Positions 6,912-16,675 are shown, counted from the first letter of the stretch. The stretch: DNA of 64,000 bases from an uncultured Flavobacteriales bacterium (GCA_943788725.1 CALSRJ010000004.1:1-64000); one strand, 5' to 3'. Notes: generated from the letters alone by a model not told the origin. Translations and numbers: made by a program.

Positions 6912-9557
6912 ATGCTAAAACTGCGGATAATGCGGGCTGCCATGGCAATGACGTTGGCATCCCAGATTACGGCTTGTTCGATTTTACAGAAGAACCAGGC
7001 GGGATCTACCCCAGACAACCCCATCCTGCTCGACACGATGGACCTCACCTTTTCAGCCCCTACATCAAACGCAATCCCGCGAGGCGCGGCCCCCTTGAAG
7101 GTAGACATCCTGCACACCGAACTCCACCTTGAATTTGATGTGCCTGAAAAAGCGGTGTTTGGAAGGGCGTTCATAACCGCAACTCCTTACTTCGACGCAC
7201 TGGATACCATTACGCTGGATGCACGGGGTTTTGCTTTTGAAACGGTTGCAGTTCAAAAGGGCGACTCTCTCATGGCCTTGGAGTACCAATACGACGGCAA
7301 TCAAATCGATATTGTACTTGACAAGCCACTTTTGAAGGGAGGGCAAGTAGTGCTGGTGATGGACTATGTGGCCAAACCCGCAGATTTGCCTGCAGGTGAT
7401 GGGCACGCGATCAGCTCCAGTCAAGGGCTCTATTTCATCAATCCGAAATCGGACCCAGACCGAGTTCACCCCCAAGTATGGTCGCAAGGCGAAACGGAAT
7501 ACAACTCCGGCTGGTTTCCGTGCGTGGATCAGCCGAATGAAAAGCATACCCAAGAGATCATGCTGACGGTAGACACATCTTTTGTCACGCTTTCAAACGG
7601 CCGGTTTGTCTACGCTCTAGACAATGGGAACGGCACCCGAACAGATGTGTGGAAGCAGGAGAAACCTCACAGCACCTATTTGACCATGATCGCCCTTGGA
7701 GACTTTGCAGTGGTGAAGGATACATGGCGCGACAAAGAGGTATGGTATTACGTGGATCCTGCGTTTGAACCCTATGCCCAACAGATCTTTGGAAACACCC
7801 CTGAGATGCTCGAATTCTATTCCACCAAACTCGGATATGACTACCCCTGGGAGAAATTTCACCAAGTAATCGTGCACGACTTTGTCTCTGGCGCCATGGA
7901 AAATACGTCGGCCGTGGTGCATGGCGAATTTGTGCAACAGACCCCGCGGGAAATGATCGACGGGACGCATGAAGATGTGATTGCCCATGAACTATTTCAC
8001 CACTGGTTTGGAGACTTGATTACCAGCGAGAGTTGGACGCATATCACTATGAATGAGGGGTTCGCGACTTATGGGGAATACCTCTGGTGGGAGCACAAGT
8101 ATGGGGATGAAGAAGCCCGCTTGCACCTGCAGTCTGACCTAGATGCCTACCTGAGCGAATCCATATCGGGAACCAACCACAAGCTTATCCGAAGGACATA
8201 CGACGATCCAGACGAAGTATTTGATCGACACAGTTATCAAAAAGGAGGGCGGGTCATACACATGCTCCGCAATGAGTTGGGAGACGATAAGTTTTTCGAA
8301 GGCTTGAAATTGTACCTCCACCAAAATGCTTTTGGTAGTGTGGAGGATGTGCACTTGCGTGTGGCGATGGAAGAAATTTCGGGGGTTGATCTGACTTGGT
8401 TTTTCGATCAATGGTACCACCGTGAAGGCCACCCGGTGGTGGATGTACAGTATGAGCAGGACTCTTCTTCCAATGAACTGAAGGTCAAGGTGAGCCAAGA
8501 AGAAGGAGTATATGGCACGTTTATGTTTCATGTGGATCTGATCGCTGGAGCGGGAGAACGATCTGTTACCAAACGTCTGTGGGTAGATGAGTCTTCCGAA
8601 GCTTTTTCAGTAGTATTTGATTTTGTTCCAGAGTGGTACGCCATTGATCCGGAAGGGGATATGCTATGGGAAGTCAATGAAGTAAAATCAGGGGCTGCTT
8701 GGATGGAGCAATTGGAACGTGCGCCACATTTCATGACCCGATCAGAAGCCCTCCGGACTTCCGACCAACTCCGAACCGAATTCTCTGTGCGGTACAGAAA
8801 GCAATTGTTCAACATGCTCGGATCACCAGAAGAGTTTTGGGCGATTAAGAAGGTGGCCGCTTCTGAGCTCCCAGGGTTAATTGGGTTAGATACCAACGCG
8901 GCGATGAATGCATTGATGCGGACGTTTCAGGAGGAAAAGAACACTGAATTGAGGGCGCAAGCATTATTCTCTATGGATTCCCTGAGCGGAGGGGACGAAG
9001 GCATGACGGACTTGTGCATCGGCGCCATGCAAGACTCTTCCATGCGCGTTGTCCGAGCAGCGTTGAGCACCCTCACTGAGCGTGACCCTTGCAGCGCAAT
9101 AGGCCTGTCTCAAAACTTGCAAGAAGAAGACAGCGAAGAAATGCTGCTTTGGATAGCACGGATGCACGCCTTGTGTGGTCAGGAGGCATCGTTGTCGTTT
9201 TTTCAGGAGCATGGGGATGCCATGAAGGGGATCGACCGCTTTATGTTCAACAATGACTTTACACGCTTTGCCATAGCCGTCGAAAGCGAAGAGGTCTATG
9301 ATGCACTGGTATCCTACCTCGGGAATTCAGCATTCGAAGAAATGTCATGGTGGGCACGCATGTCTACCGTGCAAGGACTGCAACGTGCCTTGTCTTATTA
9401 TGAAGAAACCCTGGGAGAAATAGAAGCGGTCGAAAATCCTTCTGAAGAGGAATTGACACAACTTGCGCTCTTGCGCAATAAAAAGGCAAGCCTTTCAGCG
9501 TTGATCAGCGAGGCAAAAGAAGTAGAAGACAAGGAGCAAGAAGACGCTAACGACTAA
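6912..9557 (+). CDS. M1-family metallo-aminopeptidase (lipoprotein)
   Basis: Zinc aminopeptidase of 881 residues. A short signal with lipobox-like SQITAC suggests a membrane-anchored periplasmic or surface enzyme. The GAMEN exopeptidase motif is at residues 327-331. The zinc site is HELFHHWFG (His359, Glu360, His363), with the third ligand Glu382 in MNEGFATYGEY, the standard spacing. About residues 50-250 are the N-terminal beta domain and 250-500 the catalytic domain. The C-terminal 280 residues are helical and repeat-like (HEAT/ARM type), longer than in minimal M1 enzymes. It removes N-terminal amino acids from peptides, consistent with a protein-degrading lifestyle. Its 3' end overlaps the convergent rnhA by 11 bases. 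Confidence 0.93.
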   Translation: MLKLRIMRAAMAMTLASQITACSILQKNQAGSTPDNPILLDTMDLTFSAPTSNAIPRGAAPLKVDILHTELHLEFDVPEKAVFGRAFITATPYFDALDTITLDARGFAFETVAVQKGDSLMALEYQYDGNQIDIVLDKPLLKGGQVVLVMDYVAKPADLPAGDGHAISSSQGLYFINPKSDPDRVHPQVWSQGETEYNSGWFPCVDQPNEKHTQEIMLTVDTSFVTLSNGRFVYALDNGNGTRTDVWKQEKPHSTYLTMIALGDFAVVKDTWRDKEVWYYVDPAFEPYAQQIFGNTPEMLEFYSTKLGYDYPWEKFHQVIVHDFVSGAMENTSAVVHGEFVQQTPREMIDGTHEDVIAHELFHHWFGDLITSESWTHITMNEGFATYGEYLWWEHKYGDEEARLHLQSDLDAYLSESISGTNHKLIRRTYDDPDEVFDRHSYQKGGRVIHMLRNELGDDKFFEGLKLYLHQNAFGSVEDVHLRVAMEEISGVDLTWFFDQWYHREGHPVVDVQYEQDSSSNELKVKVSQEEGVYGTFMFHVDLIAGAGERSVTKRLWVDESSEAFSVVFDFVPEWYAIDPEGDMLWEVNEVKSGAAWMEQLERAPHFMTRSEALRTSDQLRTEFSVRYRKQLFNMLGSPEEFWAIKKVAASELPGLIGLDTNAAMNALMRTFQEEKNTELRAQALFSMDSLSGGDEGMTDLCIGAMQDSSMRVVRAALSTLTERDPCSAIGLSQNLQEEDSEEMLLWIARMHALCGQEASLSFFQEHGDAMKGIDRFMFNNDFTRFAIAVESEEVYDALVSYLGNSAFEEMSWWARMSTVQGLQRALSYYEETLGEIEAVENPSEEELTQLALLRNKKASLSALISEAKEVEDKEQEDAND

Positions 9558-10017
9558 ACCCCGACTCTCGTTCAAAGAAAGTGTCCTGCTTCAGCTTGGT
9601 GCCAAGTGCGGCATCCACGGCCAAGGTATCGCAACGTTCGTTGTACACGTTGCCAGCGTGGCCTTTTACCCATTTGAATTTTACGTTGTGCTTGGGATAG
9701 ATGCGCAAGAATCGTTGCCAGAGGTCTTCATTTTTCTTTCCCTTGAACCCTTTTTTCTGCCAACCGAAGACCCATTTTTTCTCCACAGCATCCACAACGT
9801 ATTTGCTATCTGAGTAGATGAGTACTTCATGACCGCTTCCGTTCAAAGACTCCAACGCCACGATCACGCTGAGCAGCTCCATCCGGTTGTTGGTGGTGTG
9901 ACGAAAGCCTTCCGAGATTTCTTTTTTGCGCTCACCCGACATAAGGACCACCCCAAAGCCGCCAGGACCTGGATTCCCTCGTGCTGAGCCGTCTGTGTAC
10001 ACTGAGATCCGTGCCAT
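9547..10017 (-). CDS. rnhA: Ribonuclease HI
   Basis: Degrades the RNA strand of RNA-DNA hybrids. The 156-residue product has all catalytic carboxylates: Asp9 (YTDGSARGNPGPGG), Glu47 (NNRMELLSV), Asp70 (YSDSKYVV) and Asp130 (NERCDTLA), with the flexible-loop His120 (KGHAGN). The basic-protrusion region around FGWQKKGFKGKK is present, as in the E. coli type. Its ATG follows directly on the stop codon of the upstream M23 gene, so the two are translated from one transcript; the 3' end overlaps the convergent M1 peptidase gene. Confidence 0.95.
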   Translation of the reverse strand: MARISVYTDGSARGNPGPGGFGVVLMSGERKKEISEGFRHTTNNRMELLSVIVALESLNGSGHEVLIYSDSKYVVDAVEKKWVFGWQKKGFKGKKNEDLWQRFLRIYPKHNVKFKWVKGHAGNVYNERCDTLAVDAALGTKLKQDTFFERESGFSR

Positions 10018-10893
10018 TTATTCGAAAGAGAAGAAGGTTTCTGGATTCAAGGGAACGCCGTTGCGCCACATTTCAAAATGCAGATGGGGTCCAGTGCTGA
10101 ATTCTCCCGTCTCGCCAATTACCGCAACTGCCTCTCCTGCGCGCACTTTATCCCCTTCCTTTTTGAGCAAGGAGGAATTGTGCTTGTACACCGAAAGAAG
10201 GTCGTTGTCGTGTTGGATTTGAATGATGTATCCCGTTTCGGCCGTATACGCCGCGAGGATCACTGTGCCGTCATCGATCGCCTTGATGCTCTCATCTTTC
10301 GGCGCGGCAATGTCCACACCAAAGTGATTGCGCTGGGCATTGAATCGATCCATGATCGTTCCTTTGAGCGGTGGAAAGAGCAGGTATGCGGTCTTGTTAT
10401 CCCGATTAAAATTGGGATTGAGGTTCACCAAATCTTCGCGCTCAATTTCTTTGCGCAGTAAACTGTCTTCTCGGCTGTGTGAATAGTTCACTTCCAGAGG
10501 GTCGACCACTTGAAATGCGGTAGAATCAGCGACCGTGTCGATGCGGCCTTCTATCAACATACGAATGCTAGAGATGTACGCATCGCGCTGCGCCAGGGCA
10601 ATTTCCATCGAATCGGCTTTGATGGATGCTTCCATGACCATGTTGCGCACCCGGATCTCTTCTGCGTAATCGGGGAGGTAGTAGCGAAGAGGCGTCCACC
10701 CTAAAATGGCGAATGCGATGCTTGTAATGAACACTACCGTTGCCCCGACCAAGACGATCAAGTTGAGGGGAGTCAACAACAGGGAAAAACGCTCTTCAAA
10801 GGTGTCGATGTTGAGGACCACCAATTTATAATGGTTGCGAAGCCGTTGATACAGCTTGCCCTTGGTGTTTTTATCGTCCCCCTTTTTGGCCAT
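10018..10893 (-). CDS. M23 peptidoglycan endopeptidase, membrane-anchored, catalytically intact
   Basis: Putative LytM-type endopeptidase of about 291 residues. I chose ATG 10893 over an in-frame TTG 15 bases upstream. The N-terminal cytoplasmic stretch (about 45 residues, basic) is followed by a transmembrane helix (about 46-68, LNLIVLVGATVVFITSIAFA), a helical linker, then the M23 domain. The zinc and catalytic residues are present: HFGVD (His and Asp ligands), YKHNS, and GPHLHFEMW. It probably cleaves peptide cross-links in the periplasm. This contrasts with the EnvC-like M23 protein at 29529, which has lost these residues. It is upstream of rnhA with no gap. Confidence 0.9.
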   Translation of the reverse strand: MAKKGDDKNTKGKLYQRLRNHYKLVVLNIDTFEERFSLLLTPLNLIVLVGATVVFITSIAFAILGWTPLRYYLPDYAEEIRVRNMVMEASIKADSMEIALAQRDAYISSIRMLIEGRIDTVADSTAFQVVDPLEVNYSHSREDSLLRKEIEREDLVNLNPNFNRDNKTAYLLFPPLKGTIMDRFNAQRNHFGVDIAAPKDESIKAIDDGTVILAAYTAETGYIIQIQHDNDLLSVYKHNSSLLKKEGDKVRAGEAVAVIGETGEFSTGPHLHFEMWRNGVPLNPETFFSFE

Positions 10894-10963
10894 GAGAAAT
10901 TTGTTCAAATATCTTAATAATACCCAAGGCCAAGGCTGCGTTTATAACTCTTTAGATTTAAGG

Positions 10964-10971
10964 TAATTTTG
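10964..10971 (+). promoter_or_regulatory. TAnnTTTG promoter element for sprE
   Basis: TAATTTTG matches the Bacteroidota -7 element exactly, 34 bases upstream of the TTG start at 11006, within the divergent spacer to the M23 gene. No perfect -33 TTTG is visible. Confidence 0.55.
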
Positions 10972-11005
10972 CCCTCCTTTGAAGATTGCATAGGCTGAAG
11001 TCAAA

Positions 11006-13621
11006 TTGAAGCACATCCGCATCATACTGCCCGCGTTGATCACCCTGCTCTTGGTGGGGTGTTCGCAAGAAAAGAATACCATTTTAAACCGATCTTACCA
11101 CAACGTAACGGCGAGGTACAATGGGTTCTTCAATGGGAGATTGGCTCTACAGGATGCGCACAAGGCGATGACGGAAGCCTATCAAGAGGACTATGCAGCT
11201 CAGCTTCCCATCTTCATTTCTAAGAAGGATGAAATTGCGCAAGGGGCATACCCTCAACTCGATAGGGCGATCCAAAAGACCTCCATGGTGGTGGAACGAC
11301 ACAGCATGGACATCAGCGGAAAAGAGAATTGTAAGTGGATCGATGATACTTGGCTGGTCATGGGCGAAGCACAATTCCTCAAGCGAGAATACACCTTGGC
11401 CAAGCAGATATTCGACTTTACCAAAAGAAAGTATCCGGATCGTGAGATTCGGCAACAGTCGTACATGTGGTTGGGTCGGATCTACATGGAACAGGAACAG
11501 TACGAGCGAGCCGGGGATCAATTTCGCAAGGTGAGCTTGGAAGATGGGATGCCCGAAAAGCAGATGGGCTTGTTTCACGCGGTCAAAGCGGAGAACTATC
11601 TACGACAAGACAGGGTAGAGAAGGCGATAGAAGAACTCGAACGCTCTATTTTTTACACACGGAACCGCGACGAGAAGACCCGTAGGATGTTCATCCTCGC
11701 ACAATTGTATGATCGCATGGGCGATGGGTTGAAATCAAGCGACCTGTTCGCAGAAGTCATCCGCAGGAACCCAGAGTATGAAATGACGTTCTATGCCAAA
11801 ATCAACCGAGCGCTGGCGTACGATGTGAATTCGGGGAATACCGACGAGATCAAGGACATCTTATTCAAGATGATCAAGGATGAAAAGAACAAGGAGTTCT
11901 TGGACCAAGTCTACTACGCACTGGCTGAACTTGAGCTCAAAGAAGGAAATGAGGACCAGGGAATCGATTACCTGCATCTGGCGACTCGGAAATCCGTTCG
12001 AAACGGAAATGCCAAAGGGCTCGCCTATTATCGATTGGCGGAGATCTTCTTTTCGAAGCCTAAGTACGAAGTAGCTCAAACCTACTACGACAGTACGGTG
12101 GCCTTTTTGAGCACCGAACATCCTGACTACGAAATGATTTTAGCGCGCGCCAATAGCTTGACCCAGATGATGCGCGACATCGAGATTGTAAATACTGAGG
12201 ACAGTTTGCAAGCCTTTGCGCAACTGTCAGAAAAGGAGCAGGAAGCACTGATCGATCAGCGGATTGAGCAGGTCATCAAGCGAGAGGACGATGAGAAACG
12301 CAAGCTGCAGCTCGAAGAAATGCAGAGCCAGCAATCTAAGTTTGACCAAGGAAATCAGTTCAATCGCAACATGAAGAGCGGGGAGTGGTATTTCTATAAT
12401 CCCGGGGCCATTGGATTTGGCGTTTCCGAGTTCAAGAAGATCTGGGGAGGCAATCGAAAAAACGAAGACGATTGGCGGAGAACGGACAAAACTTCCTCAG
12501 CGCCTTTGTTGGTTGCCGAAGATGGTGGAGTCTTGGAAGAAGACACGATCGAAGGAGCGGATGATCCGAAGAACCCGAATTACTACCGAAAATCGGTTCC
12601 CGATACGGATGAGAAGATGGCGCGTTCGCACGCTTTAATCGTGGAAGCGCTCTACGACCTCGGTTTGGTGTACAAGGAACAGATGAACGACCTACCACCA
12701 GCGGCCGAAACTTTCGAGGAATTGCTTTCTCGCTATGATACGTCGAAGTACCACATCACGACGCATTATCAGCTTTACCTCATGTATCAGGACATGGGCA
12801 ACGCCTCAAAATCGGCGTTCCACAAAGAGCAAATCCTGAGCAAGTACCCGACGTCTGATTACGCGAAGGTGATCGTGAATCCGAACTACGCGGCGAAGGA
12901 GGAAGAGACGACAGAGGCTGTTTCAGAAGCTTACCAAAAGGCATACGTCTATTTTGAACAAGGCTTTTACCGACAAGCCTATGGGTTGGTGGTGGATGCG
13001 TTGACCAATTTTCCGAATTCCTCGCTCGAGCCACAATTAAGGTTTTTAGAAGCGATCTGCCTGGGGTACATTGACAGCGAAGAGCGTATGATCACAGAGC
13101 TCCGGTCGATCAAGCAGAAATATGGAGGCTCTGACGTAGGTAAAGAAGCCGCCGAGATCATCACGTACTTTGAAAACGGGAGAAAATTTGATAGTGCGGT
13201 GACCGCGGCAGAAGAAGAAGTGGATGAAGCGGAGATTGAGCGGGCGATGGAAAAGTACGTCTATGATATCGGAGCATCCCACAACTTTGTGATGGTAATT
13301 CCTGATACCATGGATGCCGCTTCGGTGCAGACGAAAGTGTCTGACTTCAACCGGCAGTATTTCAGCACCAAAGGCTTCAAGACGTCTTCCATACCGATGA
13401 AGGATGGTCGTAGCATGATCATCGTTTCGAACGTCGGTTATGCCTCCAAGGCAATGGACTACTACGGAACATTCACAGGGGCAGCTGAACTGAGTACGGT
13501 TGTGACCGAAGCGACGTCACCGTTTGTGATCTCTTACGACAATTACGCTGTCTTCTATAAAGACCAGAACACCCAAGCGTACCTCCAATTCTTCTCGGAG
13601 AAGTACCTGAAAAGCGAGTGA
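11006..13621 (+). CDS. sprE: T9SS/gliding lipoprotein SprE/PorW, TPR-rich
   Basis: Outer-membrane or periplasmic lipoprotein required for type IX secretion and gliding in characterised Bacteroidota (SprE in Flavobacterium, PorW in Porphyromonas). The 871-residue product begins with a lipoprotein signal (LITLLLVGC, Cys at about 19), then the family hallmark SYHNVTARYNGFFNG, followed by many TPR-like helical pairs (for example QSYMWLGRIYMEQEQYERAG and YYRLAEIFFSKPKYEVA). A charged linker lies near 440-520 and the C-terminal 100 residues form a mixed alpha/beta domain. Start: TTG is the only start giving the whole signal peptide. It fits with the four T9SS substrates and the PorP/SprF gene elsewhere in the window. 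Confidence 0.88.
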   Translation: MKHIRIILPALITLLLVGCSQEKNTILNRSYHNVTARYNGFFNGRLALQDAHKAMTEAYQEDYAAQLPIFISKKDEIAQGAYPQLDRAIQKTSMVVERHSMDISGKENCKWIDDTWLVMGEAQFLKREYTLAKQIFDFTKRKYPDREIRQQSYMWLGRIYMEQEQYERAGDQFRKVSLEDGMPEKQMGLFHAVKAENYLRQDRVEKAIEELERSIFYTRNRDEKTRRMFILAQLYDRMGDGLKSSDLFAEVIRRNPEYEMTFYAKINRALAYDVNSGNTDEIKDILFKMIKDEKNKEFLDQVYYALAELELKEGNEDQGIDYLHLATRKSVRNGNAKGLAYYRLAEIFFSKPKYEVAQTYYDSTVAFLSTEHPDYEMILARANSLTQMMRDIEIVNTEDSLQAFAQLSEKEQEALIDQRIEQVIKREDDEKRKLQLEEMQSQQSKFDQGNQFNRNMKSGEWYFYNPGAIGFGVSEFKKIWGGNRKNEDDWRRTDKTSSAPLLVAEDGGVLEEDTIEGADDPKNPNYYRKSVPDTDEKMARSHALIVEALYDLGLVYKEQMNDLPPAAETFEELLSRYDTSKYHITTHYQLYLMYQDMGNASKSAFHKEQILSKYPTSDYAKVIVNPNYAAKEEETTEAVSEAYQKAYVYFEQGFYRQAYGLVVDALTNFPNSSLEPQLRFLEAICLGYIDSEERMITELRSIKQKYGGSDVGKEAAEIITYFENGRKFDSAVTAAEEEVDEAEIERAMEKYVYDIGASHNFVMVIPDTMDAASVQTKVSDFNRQYFSTKGFKTSSIPMKDGRSMIIVSNVGYASKAMDYYGTFTGAAELSTVVTEATSPFVISYDNYAVFYKDQNTQAYLQFFSEKYLKSE

Positions 13622-13654
13622 TATCACCTGCTTCGATCGTGTTTAGGAATCCCA

Positions 13655-13662
13655 TACCTTTG
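13655..13662 (+). promoter_or_regulatory. TAnnTTTG promoter element for bactofilin-ATP synthase genes
   Basis: TACCTTTG matches the -7 consensus exactly, 16 bases before the ATG at 13679. Since bactofilin overlaps atpZ and the atp genes follow closely, this may be the main operon promoter. Confidence 0.5.
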
Positions 13663-13678
13663 CAAAAACCTTTTCAGA

Positions 13679-14098
13679 ATGATGGGAAGAAATTCGAAAC
13701 CTATGAGCAAGAACGGAGACGGAGAATTTGGGGCGCACAACCAGATCGCCAAGGGTACCCGTATTCAGGGTGACATCAAGACCGAGGGGGTCCTTCGCAT
13801 TGACGGAACATTGATAGGCTCGGTAGAATCAACGGGAAAACTGGTCGTAGGCCCCTCTGGAAAAATCGAAGGTTCGATTCGATGCAATTCTGCAAACATC
13901 AGCGGCGAGGTGAAGGCAAAGATCATTGTCAAGGAGCTGCTCACATTGCAAGCTTCCGCCAAACTTCAAGGAGAGATTACAACCGGAAAGCTCGCGATTG
14001 AGCCCGGCGCCACCTTCAGCGGAAGCTGCAGCATGGGCGGAGTGATCAAGGACATCGCGCATAAAGAAACCGAAGCCCTTGCCGAAAAAACCGCTTGA
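13679..14098 (+). CDS. Bactofilin-family polymer-forming cytoskeletal protein
   Basis: Bactofilins self-assemble into filaments that localise envelope enzymes or shape the cell. The 139-residue product has a short polar N-tail, then a right-handed beta-helix core (about 20-115) of repeated short strands rich in Gly and small residues (TRIQGDIKTEGVLRIDGTLIGSVESTGKLVV), ending in a flexible Glu/Ala-rich tail. Two adjacent ATG codons (13679 and 13682) could start it. The last 20 bases overlap atpZ, so it is translationally linked to the ATP synthase genes. Confidence 0.9.
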   Translation: MMGRNSKPMSKNGDGEFGAHNQIAKGTRIQGDIKTEGVLRIDGTLIGSVESTGKLVVGPSGKIEGSIRCNSANISGEVKAKIIVKELLTLQASAKLQGEITTGKLAIEPGATFSGSCSMGGVIKDIAHKETEALAEKTA

Positions 14099-14291
14099 AC
14101 GGGTCGCGGCATTATCGGGCATGGGCTTTCAGCTCGCAGCCACCATTTTTATTGGAGCCTATTTTGGAGATTACTTGGATGACAATTATCCGATCAGTGA
14201 ACGGCGTATTTATACACTGATTCTCACCCTACTTGCCACCGGCGGCGCCACCTACAATGCGATCCGTCAACTCAACCAATCCGAAGAATGA
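14079..14291 (+). CDS. atpZ: AtpZ/AtpI-family accessory protein of F1Fo ATP synthase
   Basis: Small membrane protein (70 residues) with two predicted transmembrane helices (about 9-30, GMGFQLAATIFIGAYFGDYLD, and 42-62) joined by a short polar turn. This is the AtpZ/AtpI layout; family members help c-ring assembly or Mg2+ handling. The start overlaps the bactofilin gene by 20 bases and the stop overlaps the next start by 4 bases. Confidence 0.85.
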   Translation: MPKKPLERVAALSGMGFQLAATIFIGAYFGDYLDDNYPISERRIYTLILTLLATGGATYNAIRQLNQSEE

Positions 14292-14677
14292 ACCTCTACC
14301 GAGCGATAGGGTTATTCACCTTGACCTTGACCGTTGTGTTGGGGGTATCCTATACGATCCATGATGCCGTATTAACATCGAGCGCCTCTGACAGCCTGGT
14401 GCTCCTTCCCGGTTATTACTTTATGAATGCTGTGTTTGGTCTGTGTATCGGAGCGTTGATCATCTACCTATCCCAACGCCGGCCGGATGTGACTGGATTC
14501 ACGTTCATGGGAGGAAGCTTGCTGAAACTGGTCGTTTTTTTTATTTTCTTCTTTCCGGAGTTGAGCGATCAAGAGACGGTGCAGAAAAGTCAGTTCTTGA
14601 CCTTTTTCATTCCCTACGCATTGACCATGATTGTGGAGGTTTGGTACCTCATCCGATTTCTGAACAAACAGTCTTGA
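14288..14677 (+). CDS. Four-TM protein in the ATP synthase operon (DUF6168-like)
   Basis: The 129-residue product has four hydrophobic helices (about 6-26, 37-62, 70-90 and 100-122) with little else. Its place between atpZ and atpB matches the small AtpI-like/DUF6168 membrane protein found there in many flavobacteria. Its biochemical role is unknown; a c-ring assembly or AtpI-equivalent role is inferred from position. The start overlaps atpZ by 4 bases; 107 bases separate it from atpB. Confidence 0.7.
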   Translation: MNLYRAIGLFTLTLTVVLGVSYTIHDAVLTSSASDSLVLLPGYYFMNAVFGLCIGALIIYLSQRRPDVTGFTFMGGSLLKLVVFFIFFFPELSDQETVQKSQFLTFFIPYALTMIVEVWYLIRFLNKQS

Positions 14678-14784
14678 GGCGAGCGAGCTTGAGCGCCCTA
14701 AATTCAATTCCTTTTTCTCTTTTCAAGTCTAACATTATTATGTACTATTGCACCCGATTTTAAAACCCTTATTCGCAGAGGAGT

Positions 14785-15873
14785 ATGCGTTCGAGAATTA
14801 TCTATTCACTTGTCCTTTTCGCGCTGATTTTCAATCCGTTCGTTGGAACCTCTCAGCACAGTGAACTTGCCGAGGACAGTCTGACTTTTCAGGAGGAGAT
14901 CAAGCTAGATATCCGTCATCACTTGGAGGATGGTCACGACTATCATCTTTTCACAGATGAGTCGACGGGAAGCCACTACGGATTTCCGTTGCCTGTGATT
15001 CTTGTGGATGAGGGGGTACATTTCTTCATGTCATCAGCGTTTCATCACGGCGAGGAAGTAGCCGAAAGCAAGGGTAAATTCTACCTTGTATATCACAATA
15101 AGGTTTACCGAACAGACGCGGAAGGAACGCTCAGTTTTGACGCAGATCATCACCCCACCAATGTGAAGCCGTTGGACTTGTCCATCACCAAGAATGTATT
15201 CCACATCATTGCCATTGGACTTTTGATGCTTGTACTTTTCGGACGTGCAGCCAGGAATTACAAGAACGACCTTGTTCCAAGGGGTGTGGCCAAGTTCGTC
15301 GAGCCCATTGTGCTTTTCGTGCGCGATGATATAGCTCGACCCAATATCGGAGAGAAGAGTTACCGGAAATACATGGGCTTTCTGCTCACCGTGTTCTTTT
15401 TTATCTGGATCGTCAACCTTCTTGGCCTTACGCCTTTGGGGGTGAACATCAACAACAGCGTTGCAGTAACCTTCGCCTTGGCTTTGATCACCTTTTTGAT
15501 CACGAATTTGTCTGGAACCAAAACCTATTGGTTGCACATTTTAGACCCACTTGGGAAGTCCATGCCTTGGTATGGCAAATTAGGAATCTATCCTTTGCTC
15601 GTTCCCATTGAAATCCTTGGAATATTCATCAAGCCTTTTGCCTTGATGATTCGACTCTATGCGAACATCACCGCGGGGCATATCGTAATGATGAGCCTGT
15701 TAGGCCTCATCTTTATTTTCAAAAGCTGGATTGGTAGTCCGCTCTCTTTTGGATTGGCGTTTTTCATCGGGATTCTTGAGCTGCTTGTAGCTGCGCTGCA
15801 GGCATATATTTTCACCATGTTGAGTGCACTCTACTTCGGCAGTGCCGCTGCAGAACCTCATCATGATCATTGA
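14785..15873 (+). CDS. atpB: ATP synthase F0 subunit a
   Basis: Proton channel subunit of the F1Fo ATP synthase. At 362 residues it is longer than the E. coli protein because of a signal-peptide-like N-terminus (about 1-24) and a roughly 110-residue His/Asp/Glu-rich extracytoplasmic domain, as usual in Bacteroidota. The membrane part begins near residue 137. The essential arginine is R290 in LMIRLYANITAGHIVM. A TACTATTG element at 14743-14750 (one mismatch) may be an internal promoter, and GAGGAG 5 bases before the ATG is an unusually clear Shine-Dalgarno for this genome. Confidence 0.96.
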   Translation: MRSRIIYSLVLFALIFNPFVGTSQHSELAEDSLTFQEEIKLDIRHHLEDGHDYHLFTDESTGSHYGFPLPVILVDEGVHFFMSSAFHHGEEVAESKGKFYLVYHNKVYRTDAEGTLSFDADHHPTNVKPLDLSITKNVFHIIAIGLLMLVLFGRAARNYKNDLVPRGVAKFVEPIVLFVRDDIARPNIGEKSYRKYMGFLLTVFFFIWIVNLLGLTPLGVNINNSVAVTFALALITFLITNLSGTKTYWLHILDPLGKSMPWYGKLGIYPLLVPIEILGIFIKPFALMIRLYANITAGHIVMMSLLGLIFIFKSWIGSPLSFGLAFFIGILELLVAALQAYIFTMLSALYFGSAAAEPHHDH

Positions 15874-15905
15874 TTTGAATTATTAACCTCTAAATACGAA
15901 TAGAC

Positions 15906-16100
15906 ATGGAAATTCCAGTAATGGTAGGAGCAGGTTTGGTAGTAATCGGAGTCGGTATCGGTATTGGAAATATCGGAGGCTCTGCACTGGAAGCGATTGC
16001 TCGTCAGCCAGAAGCTACTAACCGTATCCAAACGGTGATGTTGATCGCTGCGGCCCTCATAGAAGGTGTCGCTTTCGCGGCTCTCTTCGCTGTTTCATAA
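15906..16100 (+). CDS. atpE: ATP synthase F0 subunit c
   Basis: Ring-forming c subunit, 64 residues, two transmembrane helices around the polar loop [11 protein letters not shown]. The ion-carrying carboxylate is Glu53 in [10 protein letters not shown]. The first helix has a Gly-rich [11 protein letters not shown] packing motif. The residue after Glu53 is Gly and helix 1 has no Gln, so the Na+-type Q/E-S/T signature is absent and proton coupling is expected. Confidence 0.96.
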   Translation: MEIPVMVGAGLVVIGVGIGIGNIGGSALEAIARQPEATNRIQTVMLIAAALIEGVAFAALFAVS

Positions 16101-16174
16101 TTGTACATCAACAGCGGCCGCGGTTGGCTGTCGCTGTTGATTCTTTTTTGACATTCATTTAAATACTATACACC

Positions 16175-16675
16175 TTGGAAAAGTTAATCAGTGAATTCTC
16201 GGTAGGCCTATTCGTTTGGCAAACCGTGCTGTTTTTGGCGCTCCTCTTCTTATTGAGAAGGTACGCTTGGAAGCCGATGTTGATCGCTGTGAACCGTCGT
16301 GAGAAGTCGATCGAAGAGGCGCTTGAGCAGGCAGATATTGCACGCCGTGAAATGAAGAAGTTGAAGCAGAGCAATGATGCATTGCTTCAGCAGGCACGAG
16401 ATGAGCGGGATTCCTTGATGAAAGAAGCGCGTGAGACTAAGAATGAGATCATAGCCGAAGCGAAGAAAAAAGCGCAGGAAGAGGCGACCAAGATTCTCGC
16501 TTCTGCACGCGATGAGATCAAGCATGAAAAAGTAAAGGCGATTGAAGAGTTAAAAAATCAGGTAGCTGATTTCTCTTTTGAAATAGCCGAACGCATCCTT
16601 TCAGAGAAATTGACAGACGCAGACAAACAGAAAAACGCTGTAGTGACTGCCCTGAAAGAAATCAACTTCAACTGA
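16175..16675 (+). CDS. atpF: ATP synthase F0 subunit b
   Basis: Peripheral-stalk subunit of 166 residues. One N-terminal transmembrane helix (about 9-27, VGLFVWQTVLFLALLFLL) followed by a long Lys/Glu-rich amphipathic coiled coil. I accept the TTG start at 16175 because MEKLISEF gives the standard N-terminus and no ATG lies nearby. The stop overlaps the atpH start (TGATG). Confidence 0.94.
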   Translation: MEKLISEFSVGLFVWQTVLFLALLFLLRRYAWKPMLIAVNRREKSIEEALEQADIARREMKKLKQSNDALLQQARDERDSLMKEARETKNEIIAEAKKKAQEEATKILASARDEIKHEKVKAIEELKNQVADFSFEIAERILSEKLTDADKQKNAVVTALKEINFN